Assembly (NCBI GenBank): GCA_900548405.1 | Contig: UNSJ01000018.1 | Span: 1-38,309 of the forward strand | Length of the DNA: 38,309 bases | Source: Candidatus Gastranaerophilales bacterium | Lineage (GTDB): Bacteria; Cyanobacteriota; Vampirovibrionia; Gastranaerophilales; Gastranaerophilaceae | Direction: 5' to 3' | Part shown: piece by piece, positions 7,334 to 14,906 of the stretch | Position numbering within the stretch: position 1 is the first letter of the stretch | Layout of the letters: every line of letters begins with the position of its first letter | Made by a program: the position numbers and the translations under genes | Notes under the pieces: generated by a model | Told to the model about the DNA's origin: nothing | What the model saw: only the letters and a program-made list of their open reading frames with translations | Database searches by the model: none

Positions 7334-8335
7334 ATGAGCAGTGTAGTTTTAAAAAACGTCACTAAAATATATGACAAAAAAAGAGTTATTGACGATGTTG
7401 ATTTAACCATTAATGACAAAGAATTTATTGTGCTTGTCGGGGCATCAGGTTGCGGAAAATCTACTCTTTTAAGAATGATAGCAGGTTTAGAAGATATTAC
7501 TGAAGGCGAAATTTTTATCGGCGACAAAAAAGTTAATGACGTTCAACCCAAAGACCGTGACATTGCTTTTGTTTTTCAAAGCTATGCGCTTTATCCTCAT
7601 ATGACTGTGAGAGAAAACATTGCTTTCGGGCTTAAAATGCGTAAAATTGATAAAGCAACTATTGAAAAAAAGGTTCAGGAAGCTGCTGAAATTTTGGATT
7701 TGGGCGAATATCTGGACAGAAAACCAAAACAGCTTTCAGGCGGTCAAAGACAGCGTGTTGCGCTGGGGCGTGCTATTGTAAGAAATCCTAAGGTATTTTT
7801 AATGGATGAACCGTTGTCTAACCTTGATGCAAAATTACGTGTTCAAATGCGCTCTGAAATTAAAAAACTTCATGAAAAGTTACAAACAACTTTTATATAT
7901 GTAACCCATGATCAAACAGAAGCTTTGACAATGGGGGACAGAATTGTAGTTCTTGATAAAGGTAAAATCCAGCAGGCAGGCAGACCTGAAGAAATTTACA
8001 ACAACCCGGCAAATACTTTTGTAGCAGGCTTTGTTGGTTCTCCGCAAATGAACTTTATTGACAGCAAAGATTTTCCTTATGAAACTAAAGAGGATGTAAT
8101 TATAGGCATAAGACCTGAAAAAATGATTTGCGGCGGAAAAATAAAATTAACTGTTAATATTGAGATTTCCGAACTTTTAGGAAGCGAAAAAATCGCCTAT
8201 TTCAACATAGGCGACCAAAAATGTTCGGCAAAACTTCCGGCTGATTATGATATAGGTAAAACTCTTGAATTAAGCATAAACCCTGATGATTTATACTTCT
8301 TTAATAAAGAAAACGGCAAGAGAATTTATCAATAA
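7334..8335 (+). CDS. ABC transporter ATP-binding protein, MalK/UgpC/MsmX type
   Basis: 333 residues: an ATPase domain followed by a TOBE-like carboxy region. Walker A GASGCGKSTLL, Q-loop FQSYALYPHMTV, signature LSGGQRQRVALGRAIV, Walker B VFLMDEPLSNLDAKLR and the switch His in VTHDQTEAL are all intact. This subclass powers importers of sugars, sugar polymers or glycerol-3-phosphate, and a single ATPase often serves several permeases. No permease or binding protein is in the window, so it may be a shared ATPase. It lies 20 bases after the kinase-like gene and is probably co-transcribed. Confidence 0.92.
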   Translation: MSSVVLKNVTKIYDKKRVIDDVDLTINDKEFIVLVGASGCGKSTLLRMIAGLEDITEGEIFIGDKKVNDVQPKDRDIAFVFQSYALYPHMTVRENIAFGLKMRKIDKATIEKKVQEAAEILDLGEYLDRKPKQLSGGQRQRVALGRAIVRNPKVFLMDEPLSNLDAKLRVQMRSEIKKLHEKLQTTFIYVTHDQTEALTMGDRIVVLDKGKIQQAGRPEEIYNNPANTFVAGFVGSPQMNFIDSKDFPYETKEDVIIGIRPEKMICGGKIKLTVNIEISELLGSEKIAYFNIGDQKCSAKLPADYDIGKTLELSINPDDLYFFNKENGKRIYQ

Positions 8336-8499
8336 TCATCGTCATCATTTCTGCAATCATCTTCTACCCAGACTATTGTAATGTTAATAGGCTGAGCAAA
8401 AGGGTTTGTCATTCTTATACCCGAAAAAGTATTTTGCGCTATTGAATCGTAAAACTTTATTTTTTCAGATAATTTTTTAGTATAATCTAACAAGTTCAT
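8329..8499 (-). CDS. small acidic protein, 56 residues, unknown
   Basis: The frame starts at ATG 8499-8497 with AGGGAA 7 bases upstream and ends TGA at 8331-8329. It begins MNLLDYTKKLSEKIKFYDS and continues SIAQNTFSGIRMTNPFAQPINITIVW in pieces typical of a real folded protein, then ends VEDDCRNDDDDY. It overlaps the last 7 bases of the ABC ATPase gene on the opposite strand. It fills an otherwise empty 318-base gap. No family is recognised. Confidence 0.55.
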   Translation of the reverse strand: MNLLDYTKKLSEKIKFYDSIAQNTFSGIRMTNPFAQPINITIVWVEDDCRNDDDDY

Positions 8500-8653
8500 A
8501 TTTCAATTCCCTACTACTACATAATCCATTATTATGTTTTTTGAGCCGGCTATAATCCGAGTAAAGTAGTATATTTAAATATTTTTAATAGTTATATAAG
8601 CTAATATCTTAAGTTGATAAACCTCCATAAAATATCATAAAAAGGAGGGTTAA

Positions 8654-9232
8654 ATGTCAGAAAATAAGTTACGCGGAACACAAACCGAGCAGAATTTAAT
8701 TAATGCTTTTGCAGGTGAATCTCAAGCCAGAAACAGATATACTTTTTTTGCAAAACAAGCTAAAAAAGACGGTTACGAACAAATTGCCGCAATCTTTTTA
8801 GAAACAGCAGAAAACGAAAAAGAACATGCAAAACTTTTCTATGAATTTATAGGTGATACAAAAGGTCATGTTGACGGAAACTACCCGTTTGAGTTCGGTA
8901 CAACAGAAGAAAACCTTGTAAGCGCTGCACAAGGCGAAAAAGAAGAATGGTCTTTTCTTTACGCCGAAGGTGAAAGAATTGCCAGAGAAGAAGGTTTTGA
9001 AGATGTTGCAAACACATTCCACTACGTTATAGATGCAGAAAAGCACCATGAAAACAGGTATTTAAAATTATTGGAAAACGTAAGAAATAATACAGTATTC
9101 CAAAAGGATTACGAAACTCACTGGATGTGCAGAGAATGCGGCTATATTCATTATGGCAAATCAGCACCGCAAAAATGTCCGAATTGTCACCATCCGCAAG
9201 CATATTTCCAAGTACTTTGCGAAAATTATTAA
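8654..9232 (+). CDS. rbr: rubrerythrin
   Basis: 192 residues, the usual size. The amino domain is a four-helix di-iron bundle with the Glu ligands in AFAGESQARNRY, the ENEKEHAKLF stretch, and EGERIAREEGFEDVA...DAEKHHENRY. The carboxy domain is rubredoxin-like with two Cys pairs (MCRECGYIHYG and CPNCHHPQAYF). Rubrerythrin reduces hydrogen peroxide in the cytoplasm of anaerobes. A strong AAAAGGAGGG ribosome site precedes the ATG. No clear PerR box was found upstream. Confidence 0.96.
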   Translation: MSENKLRGTQTEQNLINAFAGESQARNRYTFFAKQAKKDGYEQIAAIFLETAENEKEHAKLFYEFIGDTKGHVDGNYPFEFGTTEENLVSAAQGEKEEWSFLYAEGERIAREEGFEDVANTFHYVIDAEKHHENRYLKLLENVRNNTVFQKDYETHWMCRECGYIHYGKSAPQKCPNCHHPQAYFQVLCENY

Positions 9233-9279
9233 TAATGTAACATTTTCCGAAAATCCTTTTTTTTTAGCGATATTAATCG

Positions 9280-9299
9280 TATAATCTAATTAGGATATG
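9280..9299 (+). promoter_or_regulatory. -10 element almost touching the AsmA-like start
   Basis: TATAAT at 9280-9285 predicts a transcription start around 9292, about five bases before the ATG at 9297. A poor T-rich -35 precedes it. The AGGAT before the ATG is too close to serve as a normal ribosome site, so a leaderless or near-leaderless message is implied. Confidence 0.4.
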
Positions 9300-12200
9300 G
9301 GTAGGAATTTAAAACTTTTAATAACAATATTTTCATTAACGGTTTTGTACGGGATTTACTACTGGGGAATACCTGCTGTTGTTAATCTTCCTTCAAGGAC
9401 AGATTTTATTGAGCAGACAGTTTTTAAAGAAACAGGGTATAAAGTATCTCTTACAAATCCGTCTGTGAAAATGGGGCTTTTACCGGCAGTATGGGTAAAA
9501 GCAGATAGTTTTGCCGTTTTAAATGACGATAACTCAAAGGCTTTGAATATCAACAAGCCTTATATCAGCATTAAGCTTCTGCCATTAATATTTAAAAACA
9601 TTGATATTAAGCATCTTTCAGCAGACAGTATCAATGCTAATCTTGTGTTTACAAAAGATTCAAAACTTATGCTCGGTCAGTATCTTTTGACTGCACCTGC
9701 CAAACCCCCTTTTAAGCTTAAACATGCAGATGTTAACATTGGGGATTACAATGTAAATCTTGATGACAGACTCCAAAATAAAAAAATAAGCCTTGACGGT
9801 AAATATTTAAACGTTAACAACTTTATTGATAACAAACACGTTAATTTATCTACGATTGCAGACCTTACCGCAGGCAATAAAAAAGCATATATACAGGCTG
9901 ATATTGATTTAAAACTTCCTTTGAATAAAATTTCAGATGATCAACTAGAGGTTTCAGGTCATGTTATAAATCTTGATTTATCAGATTTTTCGCCTTACGC
10001 TAAAGCTCTTTCCAAAGGAGAAATTAAATCACTTTCGGGAATTGTGAATATTACCGCAGACACTGCTTTTACAGCTGACAGCCACAAACAGGTAAAAACT
10101 AATCTGATTGTTAAAAATCTCGGAATTTATAAAGATGATTTTGCATCTTCAATTCATTGCAAAGATAAACTTGAAATTAAAACCGACATTAATACAATTA
10201 AAAACGGTATCGAAATAAACGAATTAAAGATTACCGCAAAAGGTATAAGCGCTTTTTCTTCCGGTAAAGTTACCAGATTAAATGCTAAAATTCCGACAGT
10301 TGATTTGAAAGTTAACATAAACAAATCCCGAGCTGAAAACATTATAGCTGTATTACCGGGTTCCGCTGATTTGTCACCTGACATAAATCTTCTTTTACTT
10401 AAAAAAACAGGTTTTTGGGGCGATGTCATGGGTAATCTTGAGGTTAAAGGAAAAGCCGATTACCCAAATGTTTACGGAAATATTTTGGTATCCGATGCAT
10501 ATGTACTTAAACCTATACCTAATGCTGACAAGGCTACAATCAGGCTTTCATATGTAGGTGAAAAAATGAATCTTGACGTTGTGGTACCTACTGGCAGAAC
10601 GCAAGCCGTATATGTAAAAGGTCCTATTAATCTTGATAAAGGAAGAAATGCAGAATTAAATATTACAAGCACAGATAATGTTGATTTAAAAACCGCACAA
10701 ATTGTTTTAAATCCGCTTCACGAAATTCTTCACTTTGATATTGGTCCTGTTCCGATTATGGATATCAGAGGCAAAGGCGGAATAAATCTGCATGTTATAG
10801 GTACACCACAAAACCCGCACGGCTGGGGCAAGTTCTGGTTTAATGATGCAACCGTGTCTTTTAATGATATTAAAAATATGACCTTAACTAACGGATCGGG
10901 AGTTTTGGAATTTGATAATCAAAATACAGTATTTAAAACAAATTCCGCTAAACTGAACGGCAAACCGATTTCTGTTAACGGAACATGCTCGCTTTTGGGC
11001 AACCTGAACTTTAATGTTTTAACTCAAGGTCAGGATTTTGAAAACATTTTGAAAATAGTAAAAACTTCGCCAATGCTAGCAGATGTTCAAAAGCTTATTG
11101 ATCCTGTTGAAAACGGAAAAGGAGCAGTTAACTTTAAATTAAATCTTACAGGTCAGGTTAAAGATCCTAAAGATATTGTTTTCAATAAAAATCTGTTCGC
11201 AAAAGGCAGTTTAGAACTTTTTTCTAACACAATAAAACTTAAAGGAATTCCTGTTGCTATAAGTCAAACATCTGGTAATATTAATTTTGATAACCTTGAT
11301 GCCGATTTAAAATTAAATTCCAATTTAAATAATTCACAGCTAAATATTGACGGCAAAATTAAAGATACATTTGCTAATGTAAAAGTCGTTTCTAATAAAT
11401 TCAATCTCGGTGACGGTATAAAAACACTTCCTGAAAATACTAAAGTGCCTTATAAAAATGATATTTCGAGCATCAATACAAGTTTTACCGCTAAATATAG
11501 CGGAAGTACAGAAAATATTGATTATGACAAACTATATTTAAAAGGGAAAATATATTCAAATAAGGGAGCTAAAAGCAGCCTGATTGTGGATAACAGCACT
11601 TTTGAATTAAGCAGCTCCAATTTTAAACTTCCTTTATTAAAAGGTACGTTCAAAAACAGTCCGTTTAATATCACTGCTTTTGTTACAGATGCATTTTCTT
11701 CAAACAGAATAGTAAACGGCAACTGTAAATTTAATTCATTGGATTTGAACTTAATTAATGACAGCGCCGTACAAATTCTTCTTCCTCCGGAAACTGCTAA
11801 AGAGCTTAAAAATATAGACTTTTTAAAAGGAAAAATTAATTTAAGCGCCAGAATAAGAAATAATAATCTGAACGCTTACACCGTTCTTGATGATATAAGT
11901 CTGGTATATAAACCGAAGCATATGAAAATCGCTGTAAACAGCGGAAATATGTTCTTGAGAAATGATTTACTTCATCTTAACAAAATTAATGCACAATTAG
12001 GCAAAATGCCTTTATTTATTGATGGTAAAATTGCAAATGTACAAAAAAATCCTGATTTAAATCTTTATATCAACGCAAAACCTAATCAGGAATTCTTTGA
12101 TCAATTCTTTAATAACAATGCGCTTTATCCTATTAAATTAAAAGGTGATGCTATTTTATCTTCAAAAGCATCAGGCACTTTGGATAATTTGAATACAAAA

Positions 12201-13751
12201 TCCGAATTGAAACTTCAGGAAAATTCCAGCCTTTATTATATGGGAGCATCAATAGGAGATATTGAAAACCCTGTAAGAATTACTGTTGATAACACATATT
12301 CACCCGACAAAATCAGGATAAACAACCTGCAATATGATAAAATTATACTTTCACAAAACAACAAGCCTTTTGTAACACCTCAATTAAATGCATCAGGTAC
12401 CATACAGCTTTTAAGTGACAACAACGCAGGATTTAATAATTTCAAAATTAAAACCCAAAGCCCTACCGATGCAAAAATCTTTAACATAATCTTCAGAAAA
12501 CCGTTTATGAAACAAGGTGTATTTACATCTGATTTAGTTTTGAACGGAACTTCTATAAGTCCGAGAATTAAAGGAAAACTTGATATAACAAGTATTGATA
12601 TCCCTTTCTTTGATTCAACAATCAGAGATGTTAATCTTGACTTTAAAAATGATAAAATTGTTATAACAAGCAGAGGTACGGTTCTTACTAACGACGTTCA
12701 TCTTAATGCTGTTATGAAGAATAAATTAACCCCTCCTTATATTATTGAAGATATTAACGTGAAGCTTGCAGACTTAAATATCAACAAAATCACAGATACC
12801 ATGAGAGATATTGAAGCCGAAGCTACAAGAAACCCGTCTTTAGGCTCAAGCAGCAACATTCAGCCGTTTGATATTTCACAACTGATAATTCAAAAAGGCA
12901 ATATAGAAGCTGATAAAATAAAAGTAAGAAATATTAATGCTGATGATTTTACTGCAAATTTGAGTTTAAACAAAGACGGAATCGTTGATGTTAACAAGTT
13001 CAAATTCAATATTGCAGAAGGCTCTGTTATAGGTAATTTTAAACACAATATCAAAACACATAAAACAAACCTTGATATCAGCTTAGACAAAGCAAACGCA
13101 TTAATTATGTCTGAAGCATTATTTGATTTGAAAGGTCAGGTTTACGGCTCTGTAAACGGAAGCTTCAACCTTTCTTGTCAGGGCGATTCTCAAGAAAGCT
13201 GCTTTAAAACACTCGCAGGTGAAGGCTCATTTAAAATTGCTGACGGAAGAATGCCCAAATTAGGTTCTCTTGAGTATCTATTGAAAGCAGGAAACCTGTT
13301 AAGAGGAGGTTTTACAGGACTTTCAATTAACAGCATAATAGATTTAATTACACCGTTAAAAACTGGTAATTTTGACAGCATATCAGGAAATATTAACATT
13401 ACTGACGGTATAGCCGACAAAATCAATATCTATTCAAACGGTAATGACTTGAATATGTATATGACAGGTACTTACAATTTTGTTAACTCAATTGCGGATA
13501 TGGAAATCTACGGAAGTCTTTCAAAGAACATAACAACTGTTTTCGGCAAGATTAAAAACGCATCTTTGAATACTCTGTTCAATACAATTCCGGGTATAAA
13601 TGATTCTACTGAAACTTTACTTTTGCAAACCGAAATCGGTAAAATTCCTAACATCAAAAATGCAACAGATATTTATAGAATATTTATGGTTGATATTGAC
13701 GGCGATATTAACGGTGAAAACTATGTTCGAAGCTTCAAATGGGTTAAATAA
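9297..13751 (+). CDS. very long AsmA/TamB/YhdP-like envelope protein
   Basis: 1484 residues. One amino-terminal anchor (about residues 7-25, LLITIFSLTVLYGIYYWGI) is followed by a long chain of strand-rich segments such as VSLTNPSVKMGLLPAVWVKA, LNINKPYISIKLLPLIFKNI and the many 'DLKLNSNLNNSQLNIDGKI' type pieces. The late part has GEGSFKIADGRM and LSINSIIDLI as in AsmA carboxy domains. Proteins of this superfamily form long hydrophobic grooves across the periplasm and move phospholipids between inner and outer membranes, so the gene implies a two-membrane cell. Which subfamily (AsmA, YhdP, TamB) it belongs to is not settled. The gene at 13756 converges on it with 4 bases between. Confidence 0.85.
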   Translation: MGRNLKLLITIFSLTVLYGIYYWGIPAVVNLPSRTDFIEQTVFKETGYKVSLTNPSVKMGLLPAVWVKADSFAVLNDDNSKALNINKPYISIKLLPLIFKNIDIKHLSADSINANLVFTKDSKLMLGQYLLTAPAKPPFKLKHADVNIGDYNVNLDDRLQNKKISLDGKYLNVNNFIDNKHVNLSTIADLTAGNKKAYIQADIDLKLPLNKISDDQLEVSGHVINLDLSDFSPYAKALSKGEIKSLSGIVNITADTAFTADSHKQVKTNLIVKNLGIYKDDFASSIHCKDKLEIKTDINTIKNGIEINELKITAKGISAFSSGKVTRLNAKIPTVDLKVNINKSRAENIIAVLPGSADLSPDINLLLLKKTGFWGDVMGNLEVKGKADYPNVYGNILVSDAYVLKPIPNADKATIRLSYVGEKMNLDVVVPTGRTQAVYVKGPINLDKGRNAELNITSTDNVDLKTAQIVLNPLHEILHFDIGPVPIMDIRGKGGINLHVIGTPQNPHGWGKFWFNDATVSFNDIKNMTLTNGSGVLEFDNQNTVFKTNSAKLNGKPISVNGTCSLLGNLNFNVLTQGQDFENILKIVKTSPMLADVQKLIDPVENGKGAVNFKLNLTGQVKDPKDIVFNKNLFAKGSLELFSNTIKLKGIPVAISQTSGNINFDNLDADLKLNSNLNNSQLNIDGKIKDTFANVKVVSNKFNLGDGIKTLPENTKVPYKNDISSINTSFTAKYSGSTENIDYDKLYLKGKIYSNKGAKSSLIVDNSTFELSSSNFKLPLLKGTFKNSPFNITAFVTDAFSSNRIVNGNCKFNSLDLNLINDSAVQILLPPETAKELKNIDFLKGKINLSARIRNNNLNAYTVLDDISLVYKPKHMKIAVNSGNMFLRNDLLHLNKINAQLGKMPLFIDGKIANVQKNPDLNLYINAKPNQEFFDQFFNNNALYPIKLKGDAILSSKASGTLDNLNTKSELKLQENSSLYYMGASIGDIENPVRITVDNTYSPDKIRINNLQYDKIILSQNNKPFVTPQLNASGTIQLLSDNNAGFNNFKIKTQSPTDAKIFNIIFRKPFMKQGVFTSDLVLNGTSISPRIKGKLDITSIDIPFFDSTIRDVNLDFKNDKIVITSRGTVLTNDVHLNAVMKNKLTPPYIIEDINVKLADLNINKITDTMRDIEAEATRNPSLGSSSNIQPFDISQLIIQKGNIEADKIKVRNINADDFTANLSLNKDGIVDVNKFKFNIAEGSVIGNFKHNIKTHKTNLDISLDKANALIMSEALFDLKGQVYGSVNGSFNLSCQGDSQESCFKTLAGEGSFKIADGRMPKLGSLEYLLKAGNLLRGGFTGLSINSIIDLITPLKTGNFDSISGNINITDGIADKINIYSNGNDLNMYMTGTYNFVNSIADMEIYGSLSKNITTVFGKIKNASLNTLFNTIPGINDSTETLLLQTEIGKIPNIKNATDIYRIFMVDIDGDINGENYVRSFKWVK

Positions 13752-13755
13752 AAGC

Positions 13756-14531
13756 TTAATAGGTCATCTGCCAATTGTCATTAAGAATTTTGCCGAAACA
13801 TCCAGTCCAGTTTGTATTTGTTGAAATGCAATTGTCATTGTACAATTTATCTCTTTCTTCTGCTGAAGCAGGGGCAGAGATTGCGCCATACTCTTCAATC
13901 ATACCGTTATTGAACACTCCAAGTATAAATACATCCCGACCCGCAATATTCGGACCTTTAGGACCGTTTATATCCATATCAATAATTGCGACTTTCTCTC
14001 CATAGACAGCACCATTTAAATAACCATAACCGAAAGAGGCTCCGCTTGCCAATGTAACAAAACCTTTTTGTCCTGTTCCCACAGTTCCAGGAGATGTATT
14101 AATTTTTCTATATTGTGAATTTGGCGCAAAACAAGGAGTACTTTTGGCTCCACAATCTTGAACAATTTTAAAATTACTTTTAATAAAATTATCTAATGCA
14201 GCATCAGAAGAAAGACCTGCCTCTTTCATATTAACAGCATTATTATCAGTCATATACCTTTCAGTAGCTTGCATAAGTTCATTATAAACCTTGTGCAGCT
14301 GGGTTAAATAACTCTGACGCTGGTAATTCTGCATCAAAGACGGAACTGTCATCGCAGATACAACTCCTATAATACCGAGTGTTACTAAAACCTCAGCAAG
14401 AGTAAAACCTTTAGTGCAGGAGCTTAAACGGTTGCCCCCCCCCCGTAAGCGTAGCCGCTTAACACGTCAAATTGGAGCTTTGTCAAAGTTTCTCCAACTA
14501 ACGAAGCAGCTCTTTTACTTAATTTTTTCAT
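13756..14531 (-). CDS. type IV pilin-like protein split by a G10 tract (frame off as read)
   Basis: Two frames make this gene. From ATG 14531 (AAGGAGC upstream) the sequence reads MKKLSKRAASLVGETLTKLQ, continues to LSGYAYGGG and stops at TAA 14426-14424 just after the G10 tract. One base out of phase, the prepilin begins G-FTLAEVLVTLGIIGVV and runs to 13756. Between the tract and the pilin helix the pilin frame has no ATG, GTG or TTG; the first is the Met inside SAMTVP. So the helix can only be made if the frame is joined. Eleven (or eight) G would do so, giving about a 37-residue leader ending TKG before Phe. The globular part has the INGPKGPNIAGRD motif and several Cys. Expression is probably phase variable or needs slippage; a simple pseudogene is the alternative. 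Confidence 0.8.
14435..14444. repeat. C10 homopolymer tract, copy B
   Basis: Ten C on the plus strand (G10 in the coding strand), inside the 5' end of the prepilin at 13756-14531. Next to it is a small palindrome, AAGCGTAGCCGCTT (14447-14460). On the plus strand the tract and the next 60 bases resemble copy C at 24977 although the two genes point in opposite directions. Confidence 0.92.
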
Positions 14532-14563
14532 AAATTGCTCCTTGTATTTATTACTACATTATT

Positions 14564-14591
14564 ATTATAACATTTTTTATAAATTTTTCAA
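14564..14591 (-). promoter_or_regulatory. promoter of the C10-tract prepilin
   Basis: On the minus strand, -35 TTGAAA (14591-14586), a 16-base spacer and a perfect -10 TATAAT (14569-14564). The start near 14557 leaves a leader of about 26 bases containing AAGGAGC before ATG 14531. A strong intact promoter argues that the out-of-frame start is still used. Confidence 0.7.
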
Positions 14592-14794
14592 GGTACCGGA
14601 TCATAACCGCCTTCATGGTACGGGTGACATTTGGATATTCTCTTAATTCCAAGCCAGCCGCCTTTTAGCACCCCGTATTTTTCGATTGCCTGACGGGTGT
14701 ATTCTGAACAGGTAGGGTAAAATCTGCATACAGCAGGAGTGTGCTTTGAAATTTTTTGATAAATTGAGATTAAAAATAAAATAAATTGTTTCAT
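14588..14794 (-). CDS. yidD: membrane protein insertion efficiency factor YidD
   Basis: 68 residues. The family pattern is clear: an amphipathic start ([17 protein letters not shown]), then [43 protein letters not shown]. YidD assists YidC and Sec in membrane protein insertion. It usually sits between rnpA and yidC, but here it lies alone between a prepilin and the flhA end. The ribosome site is weak. Its stop codon lies within the -35 of the downstream prepilin promoter. Confidence 0.93.
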   Translation of the reverse strand: MKQFILFLISIYQKISKHTPAVCRFYPTCSEYTRQAIEKYGVLKGGWLGIKRISKCHPYHEGGYDPVP

Positions 14795-14818
14795 ATGAAT
14801 TCATCCAAGCCTCAAGTG

Positions 14819-14840
14819 GTGGGTGGAGCGGCTACGCTCC
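14819..14840. repeat. REP-like palindromic repeat, copy 1
   Basis: A 22-base unit starting GTGGGT and ending in GGAGCGGCTACGCTCC, which folds as a 6-bp stem with a GCTA loop. An identical unit is at 14885-14906. The core GCGGCTACGC also occurs at 334-343 (as GGCGGCTACGCT) and inverted beside the C10 tract at 14447. Confidence 0.75.
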
Positions 14841-14884
14841 GTAGGCTTTAGTTGTAACTTTATAAATCCTGTAATCAGCCTGTT

Positions 14885-14906
14885 GTGGGTGGAGCGGCTA
14901 CGCTCC
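14885..14906. repeat. REP-like palindromic repeat, copy 2
   Basis: Exact copy of the 14819-14840 unit, same orientation, 66 bases further on and directly abutting the flhA stop codon. No T-run follows on the minus strand, so it is not a standard terminator, though it could protect the 3' end of the export-operon message. Confidence 0.75.

Noticed and set aside
14352..14352. Start of the split prepilin at the internal Met (SAMTVP)
   Set aside because: That start would remove the prepilin cleavage site and most of the membrane helix, and there is no ribosome site. The upstream ATG 14531 with promoter is far better.
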